This document shows, piece by piece, positions 8,786 to 18,604 of a stretch of DNA of 64,000 bases. A program made the translations under genes and the position numbers. The notes beneath the pieces were generated by a model, which was not told where the DNA came from, did no database searches, and saw only the letters and a list, made by a program, of their open reading frames with translations. Source of the DNA: Ketobacter sp963922875 (GTDB lineage: Bacteria > Pseudomonadota > Gammaproteobacteria > Pseudomonadales > Ketobacteraceae); contig CAWUJH010000002.1 of the NCBI GenBank assembly GCA_963922875.1, positions 124,001-188,000 of the forward strand. The letters are read 5' to 3'. Each line of letters opens with the position of its first letter. Positions within the stretch are counted from its first letter, which is position 1.

Positions 8786-11326
8786 GTGCATCGAGTACTG
8801 AATAGGATGGCAAAAGTGTGGCTAATTTTGGCGACCTTGCTGGTGCTTGTTTCCCCAGTTATAGCTGAAATCAGTACCGATCCTAATGCTAAGCCCGATA
8901 TGCGGGTTTTGATCGATATTTCGGGCAGCATGAAGAAAAATGATCCCGAAAATCTGCGAATCCCTGCGGTAAAGCTATTGCTGAATTTAGCGCCAGATGA
9001 CAGCCGTTTTGGGACATGGGCTTTTGGCCAATATGTCAACAACTTGATACCCGTCGATACGGTGTCTCAACAGTGGAAAAAGGGGGCGGTGAGTAAAGCT
9101 GACGGGATAAACTCAGCCGGTTTGTTCACTAATATCGGCGCTGCCCTTGAGCGTGCGCAAGGTAACCTGAAAGCACCCGATCCAGAATGGGATCGAACGC
9201 TGGTTCTATTGTCTGATGGGATGGTAGACATCAGTAAAAATCCGGCTGAAAACGTAGCGGAAAAGCAAAGGATTTTGAACCAGATAGTACCTAGCCTCAA
9301 ACAAGCAGGCTTTAAAATCCACGCCGTTGCCTTGTCTGAACAATCGGACAAAGAATTCCTCAAAGCATTAGCGCTCCTAACTGACGGTCGATTTTCTTCG
9401 GCGGCCACCGCTGATGAGTTGCTCTCAGTGTTTGTGGACGCCTCTGATCAGGTGAATGAACCTCAGCAAATCCCAATGGAGGACAATCAATTTACCATTG
9501 ATGAGGCTGTCAACGAGTTCACGGCGCTTATATTTCATGAACCTAAAGCCCGGCAAACGGAATTAGTATCGCCTAGCGGGGATGTTTACAGCGTTGCGAA
9601 AGGCAGTCGAAATATCAGTTGGTTCGCAGATTCCCGTTATGACTTGATTACGGTATACAATCCCGAGCCTGGTAAGTGGCAGGCTCGGGCCGAATTATCG
9701 CCGGGCAATCGAGTGACAATTATCTCCGATTTAACTATTAGCATGAGCGGATTGCCGGACAACGTGCTGGAAGGAGAGCAGCTGACAATGGAGTTACGTT
9801 TGGAGGAAAATGGCCGGGTCATTTCGAATCCTAAATTTTTACGACTCCTCAATATCACCTTTAGCCAGGAAACTGATTCCGCTGAGCATTTTGAAGGCAA
9901 CTTATTAGACAGCACAAAGCCTGACAACAAGATACCGGCGGATGGTGTGTTTAGCGCGAAGTTAGGTCGCACAATTACTCAGGGTAAACATAAATTTGAA
10001 GTGGTTGTGGACGGTAAGACATTTACTCGAACGAAAACCAAGACCATGCAGGTTCACCGCGAGGTCCTCGAAGTGGAAGCTGCGTATCGGGATCAGGAAG
10101 GTCAAGTACTGCAATATCTTTTGGCAAAACCAAAAGCTGGTTTAATCGAGCCAGAGAAAGTCCAAATAATGGCGCAGCTTGTGGACCCTAATGGTGAAAA
10201 AAGCATTCAAAATGGGGTTCTCAATGAATCAGGGGCTTGGGAAATCGACGTTCCACCCTTTGGTGCGTTAGGTCAGTATGAAGTATTGCTCAAACTTTCT
10301 GGAACCTCTCGTCACGGTAAATCTTTTGAGCTATTCCAAGGGCCTTTTATTGTTGATTACAGCCCAATAACCAACGATATCTCCAGTAATATTGAAAGTG
10401 ATGGCAGCCCTCAAGATCAGAGTGTCGAAGAAGAGAGTTCAAAAGATGAGGGAGCTATTGATCATCAAATCATAGAAAGTATCGACCCCGCATTAGCGGA
10501 AATTCCCAGCTTGGAAGTCGAAGAATTGCCACCCGAAGATCTGGTTATTGATTCTAGCCCTCCAATACCCGAAGACGTTGAAATCAGCAGCGAAGCGGAC
10601 TCTGAAGTAATGACGGATTCAAAAGAGGAGGAGACTTCCTGGATTCTTGTCACCGCAATTATACTGGCCAATTTAGGTATTATCGGGGGGGGTATTTTCT
10701 TCTATCTTAGATTCCTTCGTAAAGCAGATCAGGAACAATCTCAAGTGGTTGAGGAGATCACTCAGATTCAAGAGCAGAGAAAAGGTAAAACAGCTGCGCT
10801 TAATGCCACGCCAGATTCTGCTCTAGATCCAGTGTCCGAGCCGATACCCGAGACTAAGTCAATGGATGCGGCTCCTCCAGCAGCAGACCTTTCCGAAGAG
10901 GAAGATGACGCAACAATTATGCGCGGTCAAGTATCAGCAGATGGTCTTAAGCCTGAATCTTCAATTGATCAAGCAGAGAAATTAGAAGATCTGGTGCCAG
11001 AGAAGGCCTATGTTAACGACGCAGCCCCCATGGAGTTAGAAGAAGAAAGCACTATCGAAATAGATGACGGGTTCGATGATGATCTTGACGTTATGGAAGG
11101 AATGGACGAACTGGATATGATGCTTTCCGAGCAAGAGGACGATCAAATACTCGAGAATGACGAACAGCTCAATCAAACCATTGATGAAATGTTAGAGCAG
11201 CCCACCGTTTTTCCTGAGCAGAAAGCCCCATCGAAACAAGGCGAACAAAAGCAAAAACGCAAATCAGAGAAAGATACTGACTTTGATGATGACGAATTTA
11301 TGCTTGATGATCCAAATAAACAATAG
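8786..11326 (+). CDS. VWA-domain membrane protein with acidic cytoplasmic tail
   Basis: An 846-residue protein with a GTG start (GTGGAG 5 bases upstream). It has a signal peptide ending near VIAEIS, then a von Willebrand A domain with an intact MIDAS (DISGS, D44-S46-S48; later Thr and LLSDGM). Beta-rich domains follow to about residue 530, then a proline/acid-rich linker, one transmembrane helix at about 619-640, and about 200 very acidic cytoplasmic residues (for example DDDLDVMEGMDE). It resembles the TIGR03503-type Vibrio/Shewanella proteins in its first half. A surface or periplasmic metal-dependent adhesion or assembly role with a cytosolic signalling tail is inferred from architecture. 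It lies 26 bases before the DUF1631 gene. Confidence 0.8.
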   Translation: MHRVLNRMAKVWLILATLLVLVSPVIAEISTDPNAKPDMRVLIDISGSMKKNDPENLRIPAVKLLLNLAPDDSRFGTWAFGQYVNNLIPVDTVSQQWKKGAVSKADGINSAGLFTNIGAALERAQGNLKAPDPEWDRTLVLLSDGMVDISKNPAENVAEKQRILNQIVPSLKQAGFKIHAVALSEQSDKEFLKALALLTDGRFSSAATADELLSVFVDASDQVNEPQQIPMEDNQFTIDEAVNEFTALIFHEPKARQTELVSPSGDVYSVAKGSRNISWFADSRYDLITVYNPEPGKWQARAELSPGNRVTIISDLTISMSGLPDNVLEGEQLTMELRLEENGRVISNPKFLRLLNITFSQETDSAEHFEGNLLDSTKPDNKIPADGVFSAKLGRTITQGKHKFEVVVDGKTFTRTKTKTMQVHREVLEVEAAYRDQEGQVLQYLLAKPKAGLIEPEKVQIMAQLVDPNGEKSIQNGVLNESGAWEIDVPPFGALGQYEVLLKLSGTSRHGKSFELFQGPFIVDYSPITNDISSNIESDGSPQDQSVEEESSKDEGAIDHQIIESIDPALAEIPSLEVEELPPEDLVIDSSPPIPEDVEISSEADSEVMTDSKEEETSWILVTAIILANLGIIGGGIFFYLRFLRKADQEQSQVVEEITQIQEQRKGKTAALNATPDSALDPVSEPIPETKSMDAAPPAADLSEEEDDATIMRGQVSADGLKPESSIDQAEKLEDLVPEKAYVNDAAPMELEEESTIEIDDGFDDDLDVMEGMDELDMMLSEQEDDQILENDEQLNQTIDEMLEQPTVFPEQKAPSKQGEQKQKRKSEKDTDFDDDEFMLDDPNKQ

Positions 11327-11352
11327 GCTAATTGATCTGTTAGGTGTTCTGA

Positions 11353-13239
11353 ATGGCTTCACTGGATAATAATTTCGACAATCGTATTGGCGCACGCCAA
11401 ATTGTTGAATTATTACGCTTTCGTTGCCGACCACCTGACTCGAAAAAAATCCGCCTGACGCCAGATCGCAGTCGCCATGCATATGCTGTTTTGATGGATA
11501 AGCTAACCAATATTCAAAAAATCAATCTCAGCAATGGCCGTGATAGCTCTTTGGTGGAAACGCTGATCGATGGTTGCGAAGAATTTGAAATTGCGTTGCC
11601 AGTGGCTGAGCCAGATTGGGGAGCTATTCTGGTTCTGGATGAACTCTTCTATCAATTGTTATCGGAAAGCACATTGGATAATGATGCAAAAAGCTGGTTT
11701 TCTAAACTGCGGCTTCCCATAATGCGTTATGTGCTAATGGATTATTCTTTCTTTTTTACCTCGCAGAATCTTGTACGTCGATTGTTGAATCAAAGTTATG
11801 TCATATTCTTGAGTAATACTGAACAAAATCGACTTGTTTATCGAGATTATTTGATGAACCTATCGAATAAAGTTGTCTCTGAATTTAGAACGGATCCGGG
11901 CCAATTCAATAGTCTTTGCATAGAAGCTCAAACTTTCTTTGCTAGCCAAAAGCAAAAGCTTGAGCTAATAGAATCGCAGTTAAAAGTATACGAAACTCAA
12001 AAACTTAAGAGCAAAGTTGCCGAGCAGAGGGTGATTAAAACGCTTAATCAGGTAATGGCAGAAAAAAAACTCCCGACCATACTTGTAGAATTCCTATTGA
12101 ATCAGTGGCGTCAATGTTTATTGATCCATTCAATGAAACTAGGCAGCGACGGCAATTTGTGGAAAAGACAGGTTCGCGTTACTGAATCCATGGTGGAGTT
12201 TGCAGAAGATTGCTCCAATCCAAAAGAACGGGAGAAATTTCGCAATTTTTATTCAGTCCTGATTAAAAATATAACCAGCTTTTTACAAGAGACTCTCACT
12301 GAACCAGATAAGCTTGAACCAGTAGTTGAAGAGCTTGAATTATTGTTTAACGCCTTATTGCAGGGAGTTAAAGTGGAGCGGGTGCAGACCCGCCTTCTAC
12401 AAGAGGAGCAGAGTTATGTGACAGAAGTCAGTGTGGCTCGTGCCAGTGCAGAGGCCTTAGATCTTGTGGCTTCCCTTGGAGAGGGTCAGTGGGTACGTTT
12501 AATTACCTCAACCGGACATTACGAAATGTCTAGAATTACGTTGAAAGGTGACTCAGGTTCACCGTGGGTTTTAATCAGCCATAATGGAAAATCTGTGGCT
12601 AAAAAAAATTTACTCGAACTTGCTCTGTTGTATGATTCGGGCAAGCTAGAACCCGTGGAGTTAAAGCCTTGGTGGAATGAGACGGTTGATTCTTATTTTA
12701 TTCAATTACAGAAGGATTGGGCCGTCTTTCAACAGCAAGAGCAGCAGCGGCGTGTAGAAGAGGAGCGTATTCGCTTAGAGCAAGAAGACGCAAAAAAACA
12801 GGCAGCGGCGGAACATGATTTTTTATCGAAGCCTGCGTCTCCCACCGGGTTATCCAGTGAAAATGACAGTGACCAGGATCTCATCGATGTTAATGATGAG
12901 GAGTCTTCAGCGTCAGAATCGGAATATTCGGAAGACCATGTAAGAGTTACTGAGCAAGAACTGGAGACAGCCTTGCAGGCTCTCGATCAGATTCAGATTG
13001 GTGGTTGGATTACATCTATAGTCGCCAACGTGGAGCAGAGACTTAAATTAGCAGTGAAAATAAAAGGGCGAGACAAAATGGTTTTTGTGGATCGGGTTGG
13101 GGTAAAGGCGCTGGAAGTGCATAGGCATGAGCTGGCCCGATTACTGGCAACTGGTGCTGTGAGTATCGTAGACGTGGGTGCTCAGTTTGATAGCACTTTA
13201 GAGCGGGTTGTGCGTAATATACAAAACAGTAAGCACTGA
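11353..13239 (+). CDS. DUF1631 family protein
   Basis: A 628-residue cytoplasmic protein. The N-terminal half is helical with the family pattern SWFSKLRLPIMRYVLMD followed by FFTSQNLVRRLLN; a charged coiled-coil-like segment (about 455-490, rich in Glu/Gln/Arg) and an acidic linker separate it from a C-terminal beta domain (IQIGGWITSI ... VDRVGVKALEV). DUF1631 proteins are common in gammaproteobacteria and lack a settled role. Here it lies between a VWA membrane protein and a PilZ protein, so a link to c-di-GMP-controlled surface behaviour is a reasonable inference. Confidence 0.85.
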   Translation: MASLDNNFDNRIGARQIVELLRFRCRPPDSKKIRLTPDRSRHAYAVLMDKLTNIQKINLSNGRDSSLVETLIDGCEEFEIALPVAEPDWGAILVLDELFYQLLSESTLDNDAKSWFSKLRLPIMRYVLMDYSFFFTSQNLVRRLLNQSYVIFLSNTEQNRLVYRDYLMNLSNKVVSEFRTDPGQFNSLCIEAQTFFASQKQKLELIESQLKVYETQKLKSKVAEQRVIKTLNQVMAEKKLPTILVEFLLNQWRQCLLIHSMKLGSDGNLWKRQVRVTESMVEFAEDCSNPKEREKFRNFYSVLIKNITSFLQETLTEPDKLEPVVEELELLFNALLQGVKVERVQTRLLQEEQSYVTEVSVARASAEALDLVASLGEGQWVRLITSTGHYEMSRITLKGDSGSPWVLISHNGKSVAKKNLLELALLYDSGKLEPVELKPWWNETVDSYFIQLQKDWAVFQQQEQQRRVEEERIRLEQEDAKKQAAAEHDFLSKPASPTGLSSENDSDQDLIDVNDEESSASESEYSEDHVRVTEQELETALQALDQIQIGGWITSIVANVEQRLKLAVKIKGRDKMVFVDRVGVKALEVHRHELARLLATGAVSIVDVGAQFDSTLERVVRNIQNSKH

Positions 13240-13256
13240 AATAATGGGGTAAAGCT

Positions 13257-13613
13257 ATGTCAGACAAGCGCAGCCATCGGCGTCATATGGGCAGCGAAGA
13301 TGCCTATTTGGAGTTGACTTTGGATAGTGGTCAATCCGGATACATCCAGAAAGTGATTGCCTGTGAAACAGTCGATCTGTCAGAGAAAGGGATAAAATTG
13401 TACATGAGTGAACCCCTTAAAAAGGGCACTATCACAGATATTCTGGTGGAGATTGCCGGTGAGAAAGGGCGCTTTTTTTTAACCGCAGAAGTTAAATGGA
13501 TTGAACCTAGTGGTGATGATGGTTGGTTTTTCGCAGGATTCGAAATCTATGATGCAGAAAATACTGATTTTAATGGTTGGTGTGCAATGGTGTCTCAACG
13601 CAACGAACGCTAA
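13257..13613 (+). CDS. PilZ domain protein
   Basis: A 118-residue single PilZ domain. It shows an RRH N-terminal motif (RSHRRH, in place of RxxxR) and the second motif DLSEKGIKL, which matches D/NxSxxG, the c-di-GMP-binding pattern. It ends the VWA-DUF1631-PilZ run (17 bases after DUF1631). A c-di-GMP effector role follows from the family; the target is unknown. Confidence 0.85.
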   Translation: MSDKRSHRRHMGSEDAYLELTLDSGQSGYIQKVIACETVDLSEKGIKLYMSEPLKKGTITDILVEIAGEKGRFFLTAEVKWIEPSGDDGWFFAGFEIYDAENTDFNGWCAMVSQRNER

Positions 13614-13644
13614 GACACCGGCTTTGGACAGGGCTTATAGCTGC

Positions 13645-14613
13645 TTATTGTATATTTTCAGCTTCGGTAAAAACGCCTTCAAACAACACAGAACTCAGAT
13701 AGCGCTCTCCAGAATCAGGTAAAACAACCACGATCGTTTTATCTGCATTTTCAGGTCTTTCAGCAATTCGTAATGCGGCACATAGCGCGGCCCCGCAAGA
13801 AATTCCGGCCAATATCCCCTCTTTCTCCATGAGGATTTTTGCGTGGGTGATGGCGTCATCATTGGACACCAGTTCAACCCCGTCAAGCAGAGATAAGTCC
13901 AGATTTTTTGGCACAAATCCAGCACCGATACCCTGGATCTTATGGGGGGCTGGTTTGATTTCCTGGTTAGCCAGTGTCTGGCTTATTACTGGTGAGTCCA
14001 TGGGTTCCACAGCAATCGCTTGAATAGCTTTGCCTTTGGTGCCTTTCAGATACCGACTAATACCGGTAATCGTTCCGCCAGTGCCTACACCACACACAAG
14101 TATATCGATTTCGCCATCAGTATCTTGCCATATTTCAGGCCCCGTAGTTTTCTCGTGGATGGCCGGATTGGCTGGATTTTCAAATTGTTGCAGCAGCAAG
14201 GCGTTACCCTCACTGGCGGCGACGATTTCCTGGGCCTTTTCGATAGCCCCCTTCATGCCCTTAGGGCCTTCGGTTAATATCAAGTTTGCCCCTAAAGCCT
14301 TTAGGATTTTGCGCCGCTCCAGACTCATACTGGCAGGCATAGTTAAGGTGAGTTTGTAGCCTCTGGCAGCACAAACAAAGGCTAGGGCTATCCCAGTATT
14401 ACCGCTGGTGGGCTCAACCAGCTCCATGCCAGGCTTGAGTTTTCCGCTGTTTTCCGCTTCCCAAATCATATTGGCACCGATTCGGCATTTGACCGAACCG
14501 GCGGGATTTCGGCTTTCCAGTTTGCCCAACACCTTGTGGGGTGTGATACGATTTAGCCGTACTAAAGGAGTGTGTCCTATAGTTTGTGAATTATCTTGAT
14601 AAATGGCGCTCAT
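13645..14613 (-). CDS. cysK: Cysteine synthase A (O-acetylserine sulfhydrylase)
   Basis: A 322-residue PLP enzyme that makes L-cysteine from O-acetylserine and sulfide. The PLP lysine is K42 in NPAGSVKCRIG, the substrate-binding loop is PTSGNTG (68-74), and the phosphate-binding loop is GVGTGGTITG. Length and motifs fit CysK rather than CysM. The ATG at 14613 is preceded by AAGGAT at a good distance. It is convergent with the PilZ gene, 31 bases away, with no clear terminator between. Confidence 0.95.
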   Translation of the reverse strand: MSAIYQDNSQTIGHTPLVRLNRITPHKVLGKLESRNPAGSVKCRIGANMIWEAENSGKLKPGMELVEPTSGNTGIALAFVCAARGYKLTLTMPASMSLERRKILKALGANLILTEGPKGMKGAIEKAQEIVAASEGNALLLQQFENPANPAIHEKTTGPEIWQDTDGEIDILVCGVGTGGTITGISRYLKGTKGKAIQAIAVEPMDSPVISQTLANQEIKPAPHKIQGIGAGFVPKNLDLSLLDGVELVSNDDAITHAKILMEKEGILAGISCGAALCAALRIAERPENADKTIVVVLPDSGERYLSSVLFEGVFTEAENIQ

Positions 14614-14757
14614 GGCTGTGATCCTTTTATATCGGTTTCACTTTGAATAATGAGTCTGGTTGTTTATAGTGACCAAGCAAGTGAGCATGATGGCCACTTT
14701 ATCCTAAACAGAGTTCATTTATAATATGGCAAGACTTCGTAGTTAAAGGCAAAACAT

Positions 14758-15600
14758 ATGCAATTTCAAGGTACAGACAAGTACGTTACAACGGATGCCC
14801 TTAAATTAGCAGTGAATTCTGCGGTTACCTTACAGCGCCCTTTATTGATCAAAGGAGAGCCAGGTACGGGTAAAACCATGCTTGCTGAACAAGTGGCAGA
14901 AGCTCTGGGTCTCCAACTGATTCAATGGCATATCAAATCCACAACCAAAGCACATCAGGGCTTATATGATTATGATGCTGTATCTAGGCTACGGGATTCT
15001 CAATTAGGCGATGACCGCGTCCATGATATCGCTAATTACATTAAAAAAGGGAAGTTATGGGAGGCTTTTGACTCTGAAAAACAAGTCGTACTCTTGATTG
15101 ATGAAATCGACAAGGCCGATATCGAGTTTCCAAATGACTTGCTACAAGAGCTCGATAAAATGGAATTCTTTGTTTATGAAACCCAGACAACCGTCAAAGC
15201 TAGGCAGCGACCGATTGTAATCATCACCAGTAACAATGAAAAAGAGCTGCCTGATGCCTTTCTGCGTCGGTGCTTTTTCCATTACATTGACTTTCCTGAT
15301 AAAGTCACCATGGAAAGCATTGTTAATGTTCATTTTCCCAATATTAAAAAATCCTTGCTTAAAGAGGCAATGGAAATATTCTTTGATGTGAGGAAAGTCC
15401 CTGGTTTGAAGAAGAAACCCTCTACGTCGGAACTGATAGACTGGCTTAAATTGCTGTTAGCTGACGACATCCCTGAAAGCGTACTGCGAAATAAAGATAA
15501 AAGTAATGCTATCCCGCCGCTCTATGGAGCTCTGGTTAAAAACGAGCAAGACGTGCACTTACTGGAGCGACTGGCATTTATGCACCGGCGTGAGAGTTAA
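14758..15600 (+). CDS. MoxR-family AAA+ ATPase
   Basis: A 280-residue AAA+ protein with Walker A GEPGTGKT (33-40), Walker B VVLLIDEIDKAD (about 110-120) and a sensor 1 region VIITSNNEKELPDAFLRR that also carries the arginine finger. MoxR ATPases act with VWA-domain partners as chaperone-like assembly or metal-insertion factors. The next gene, 2 bases on, encodes such a partner. Substrate complex is unknown. Confidence 0.93.
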   Translation: MQFQGTDKYVTTDALKLAVNSAVTLQRPLLIKGEPGTGKTMLAEQVAEALGLQLIQWHIKSTTKAHQGLYDYDAVSRLRDSQLGDDRVHDIANYIKKGKLWEAFDSEKQVVLLIDEIDKADIEFPNDLLQELDKMEFFVYETQTTVKARQRPIVIITSNNEKELPDAFLRRCFFHYIDFPDKVTMESIVNVHFPNIKKSLLKEAMEIFFDVRKVPGLKKKPSTSELIDWLKLLLADDIPESVLRNKDKSNAIPPLYGALVKNEQDVHLLERLAFMHRRES

Positions 15601-15602
15601 AC

Positions 15603-16778
15603 ATGCTGATTGATTTTTTCTTTGAGTTACATGAAGGCAAAATACCCGTTAGTATCCGTGAATATTTGGATTTGGTTGCAGCACTTGATCATGGTCTGGT
15701 TTATGCAGACATGGAGCAGTTCTATTACCTGTCGCGTACATTGCTAGTAAAAGATGAGAAAAATTTTGATAAGTTTGATCGAGCTTTTGACAAATATTTC
15801 GAGGGGCTCGAAGTCGCGGATGACTTTCTAGATGCGTTGATACCAGAGGAATGGTTAAAGAAGATTGTCGAAAAGACGCTCACTCCAGAGGAAATGGATA
15901 AGCTGCAACAATTGGGTGATTTCGACAAGCTTATGGAAGAATTCAAAAAACGTCTTGAGGAGCAAAAGAAACGTCATCAAGGTGGTAATAAAATGATTGG
16001 CACTGGTGGTACTTCACCATTCGGAGCCTTTGGCTTTAACCCTGCTGGATTTCGCATGGCCGGGGGCTCCCGTTATGGTAAAGCAGTGAAAGTATGGGAG
16101 AAAAGACTGTATAGAAACCTGGATGATTCCGTGGAGTTGGGTGTCAGAAATATTAAGCTGGCTTTAAGGCGTTTGCGTAAGTTCACCCGCGAGGGTATGC
16201 CTGACCAATTAGACATTGAAGATACCATAAATGCTACGGCAAAAAATGCGGGATATTTGGACATTAAAATGGTTCCAGAGCGACGCAATGGAGTCAAAGT
16301 TTTGTTGTTTTTTGATGTGGGGGGTTCCATGGACCCTTATGTTGCATCTTGTGAGGAACTGTTCTCTGCTGCAAAAACAGAATTCAAGCATATGGAGAAT
16401 TTTTATTTCCATAATTTCATTTATGACGGCGTCTGGAAAGACAATCATCGTCGCTGGTCTGAGCAAACCAATGTTTGGGATATAGTTAACACCTACAGTA
16501 GTGATTATCGCGTGATATTTGTGGGTGATGCCACAATGGCACCTTATGAAATCAATGCTGTTGGAGGCAGTGTTGAGCACTGGAACGCTGAGCCTGGTGA
16601 GGTGTGGATGGGCAGAATTACTAATAAATTTGATAAAGTAATCTGGCTGAATCCGGAGCCGGAGCCGACGTGGGCTTATACTGCTTCGATAGTTTGGGTT
16701 AAACGTTTGTTAGAGAATAAAATGTTTCCCCTTACGTTAGGCGGGATTGAAGATGCCATGAGGTTTTTGGCCAAGTAG
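15603..16778 (+). CDS. CoxE-like VWA-domain partner of the MoxR ATPase
   Basis: A 391-residue cytosolic protein with a helical N-terminal part, a Lys/Gln-rich stretch (about 110-125), a Gly/Phe-rich spacer (GTGGTSPFGAFGF) and a C-terminal VWA domain. The MIDAS motif reads FDVGGSMD (about 237-244), that is DxGxS instead of the canonical DxSxS. It starts 2 bases after the MoxR gene, so the pair is coupled. The closest named relatives are CoxE-type proteins; there are no CO dehydrogenase genes nearby. Confidence 0.88.
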   Translation: MLIDFFFELHEGKIPVSIREYLDLVAALDHGLVYADMEQFYYLSRTLLVKDEKNFDKFDRAFDKYFEGLEVADDFLDALIPEEWLKKIVEKTLTPEEMDKLQQLGDFDKLMEEFKKRLEEQKKRHQGGNKMIGTGGTSPFGAFGFNPAGFRMAGGSRYGKAVKVWEKRLYRNLDDSVELGVRNIKLALRRLRKFTREGMPDQLDIEDTINATAKNAGYLDIKMVPERRNGVKVLLFFDVGGSMDPYVASCEELFSAAKTEFKHMENFYFHNFIYDGVWKDNHRRWSEQTNVWDIVNTYSSDYRVIFVGDATMAPYEINAVGGSVEHWNAEPGEVWMGRITNKFDKVIWLNPEPEPTWAYTASIVWVKRLLENKMFPLTLGGIEDAMRFLAK

Positions 16779-16786
16779 GCAGACAT

Positions 16787-17251
16787 CTATAAAGTTGATG
16801 GATGAAAGGTGTCTAAAGTTAAGCTTTCCGTCGGTGCTTTGACGGTGGATAGACCAGAAAATACGGTTAAACCATCCTGATTCTTAATAATGTTTTCAAT
16901 GAGCACTATATTACCCCGAGGTTTTTTTTCCGTTACCGTAAGTGTTGTGGTGAGTACGTCATTAGGTCTTACAGGCTTCTTAAAGCGCATAACTTGACCC
17001 AGGTAAATACTGCCAGGGCCAGGGAGTTTATTGGCAACCGCTGCGCTAATCAGCAATGCACAGAATGCTCCATGGGCAATACAACCACCAAAGATAGTCT
17101 TGGCAGCATATTCTGGATCCAAATGAAGCGGATTATAGTCACCAGAAAGTTGCGCAAATAACTGAATATCCTGCATTGTGATTTGACGGCGATATTCTGC
17201 CTGCATCCCCACAGCTAGTTGGGAAAACGGGATACTGCTTATAGAACTCAT
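16787..17251 (-). CDS. MaoC-like (R)-specific enoyl-CoA hydratase
   Basis: A 154-residue single hot-dog domain protein. The hydratase signature is visible as FAQLSGDYNPLHLD, with catalytic Asp and His positions, then IFGGCIAHGAFCALLIS. Such enzymes hydrate trans-2-enoyl-CoA to (R)-3-hydroxyacyl-CoA. Its ATG overlaps the TGA of the upstream lipase gene as ATGA, a sign of translational coupling. The neighbourhood (lipase, fadD) supports a role in fatty-acid or storage-lipid metabolism. Confidence 0.88.
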   Translation of the reverse strand: MSSISSIPFSQLAVGMQAEYRRQITMQDIQLFAQLSGDYNPLHLDPEYAAKTIFGGCIAHGAFCALLISAAVANKLPGPGSIYLGQVMRFKKPVRPNDVLTTTLTVTEKKPRGNIVLIENIIKNQDGLTVFSGLSTVKAPTESLTLDTFHPSTL

Positions 17252-18243
17252 CAGGCAAACTCAGTGGATAGTTGTTTTTGTCTTTGGGGGTTAGTGTTGT
17301 TTCGATGATTCTGATCAAGCCAGTTTATCAGGTCGCTAATAACCTCCGCTCTATTAATCTCATTAAAAATCTCATGGCGACCATCCGGGTAGAGTTTATA
17401 GTCCACCTGGGTTTGACCGGCTTTGGATAATTTCTTCGCCAATGTTTTAACTCCGTGATGCAGCCTGTGGTAGCTTAATGGATCGCGTTCTCCAGATAGC
17501 AACAAGAATGGTAAATGATTGGGTATATTCAGTAGTTTGCTAATACCAGCGATGGATTGCAGCCCCCCAATGAAATCCAACCAAAGTTGATTGGTGCAAA
17601 GAAAACCACACAAAGGATCAGCGCTATATTTTTGCACCTCATGGGTATCTCTGGTTAACCAGTCATGGTCAGTCTGAGTATTTTTGAACTGCCGATTGAA
17701 GCGGCCGAAAGTGGCTTGGTTGATCAGCCAACTACGAGCCAGTGGACCTTTAAGGCGACATTCAAGTTTTATTAGATATTGTGATGGCATGAGGGTTGCC
17801 GGTGAGTTATAGCTGCAGCCGCTCAAAACCACTCCACTAATCGTGTCACCATGTTGCAGCGAATAAGCCAGTGCAATAAATGCCCCCATGCTGTGTCCCA
17901 GCAAAACCACCGGGGTACCTGGATAAGTGACTTGAATCGTCTGGTTTACTTGAAATACATCTTCAATGACCTTTTCCCAGCCATCTGTGTCCGCAAAGTG
18001 GCCTAACATGCTTCCGGGTGCAATTGAGTGTCCATGACCACGGTGATCGTGACCGAATACAACATATCCTGCCGCAACGAGTTCCTCAGCAATGGGGTGG
18101 TAGCGTTGACAGTGTTCCGCCATGCCGTGGCATATATGAACAATCGCTTTAGGAGGGTTGCTGCCTGCGGCAGCGGGAAACCATTTTTTCAGATAGATTC
18201 TGTGCAGGTCTTTTGCTTTAATTATTGAGTTGTCAGCGAGCAT
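17251..18243 (-). CDS. Alpha/beta hydrolase, monoacylglycerol lipase/lysophospholipase-like
   Basis: A 330-residue serine hydrolase. It has the oxyanion region CHGMAEHCQRY, the family motif FGHDHRGHGHS, the nucleophile elbow GHSMGAF (Ser at about 118), Asp in LSGERDPLS and His in DGRHEIFNE. An upstream TTG at 18282 is possible, but the ATG at 18243 has AAGGA 8 bases ahead and is preferred. It leads a two-gene operon with the MaoC gene. Similar lipase-MaoC pairs lie beside fadD in Pseudomonas, so acyl release from lipids followed by CoA activation is the likely theme. Confidence 0.88.
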   Translation of the reverse strand: MLADNSIIKAKDLHRIYLKKWFPAAAGSNPPKAIVHICHGMAEHCQRYHPIAEELVAAGYVVFGHDHRGHGHSIAPGSMLGHFADTDGWEKVIEDVFQVNQTIQVTYPGTPVVLLGHSMGAFIALAYSLQHGDTISGVVLSGCSYNSPATLMPSQYLIKLECRLKGPLARSWLINQATFGRFNRQFKNTQTDHDWLTRDTHEVQKYSADPLCGFLCTNQLWLDFIGGLQSIAGISKLLNIPNHLPFLLLSGERDPLSYHRLHHGVKTLAKKLSKAGQTQVDYKLYPDGRHEIFNEINRAEVISDLINWLDQNHRNNTNPQRQKQLSTEFA

Positions 18244-18604
18244 CGTTCTTGTCCTTGCGACTCCGCAATTTGTTAAGAGCAATCATACCTTCTGCACAGA
18301 TGGTTTTTGAAGTGATGTCTTTTGCAATGATATAACAGGCAGGTAAATTGTCTCAAGCCAGATAAGTTGGCTTTTAATGATGTTAGTCGATTATAACAAA
18401 ATAATGCGGCCTTTGTTTTAGCAATTCTGGAGTCTTTGCTGGAAAGCTGATAGTCTCTAAGCTCCGAAGTCATTCGAATTAAATAGTCCTAAATGTTACG
18501 AATTGCCCCACCTCCGATGTATGGAAGGAGGCAGGCTTTCGTATGTGGTTTTAGTTATTTTATTAATCTGTTAACTCCCCGTTAATGTTTGGATTTGATG
18601 AATT
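18244..18604. other. Divergent intergenic region between the lipase operon and fadD
   Basis: About 360 bases without a convincing gene; it must hold the promoters of both the leftward lipase-MaoC unit and the rightward fadD. A CCTCC/GGAGG inverted pair at about 18511-18531 is the only structure that stands out. I could not assign a FadR- or PsrA-type operator with confidence. Confidence 0.5.

Noticed and set aside
9067..9408. Leftward 113-residue frame inside the VWA gene
   Set aside because: Shadow of the VWA domain coding region; no homology recognised.
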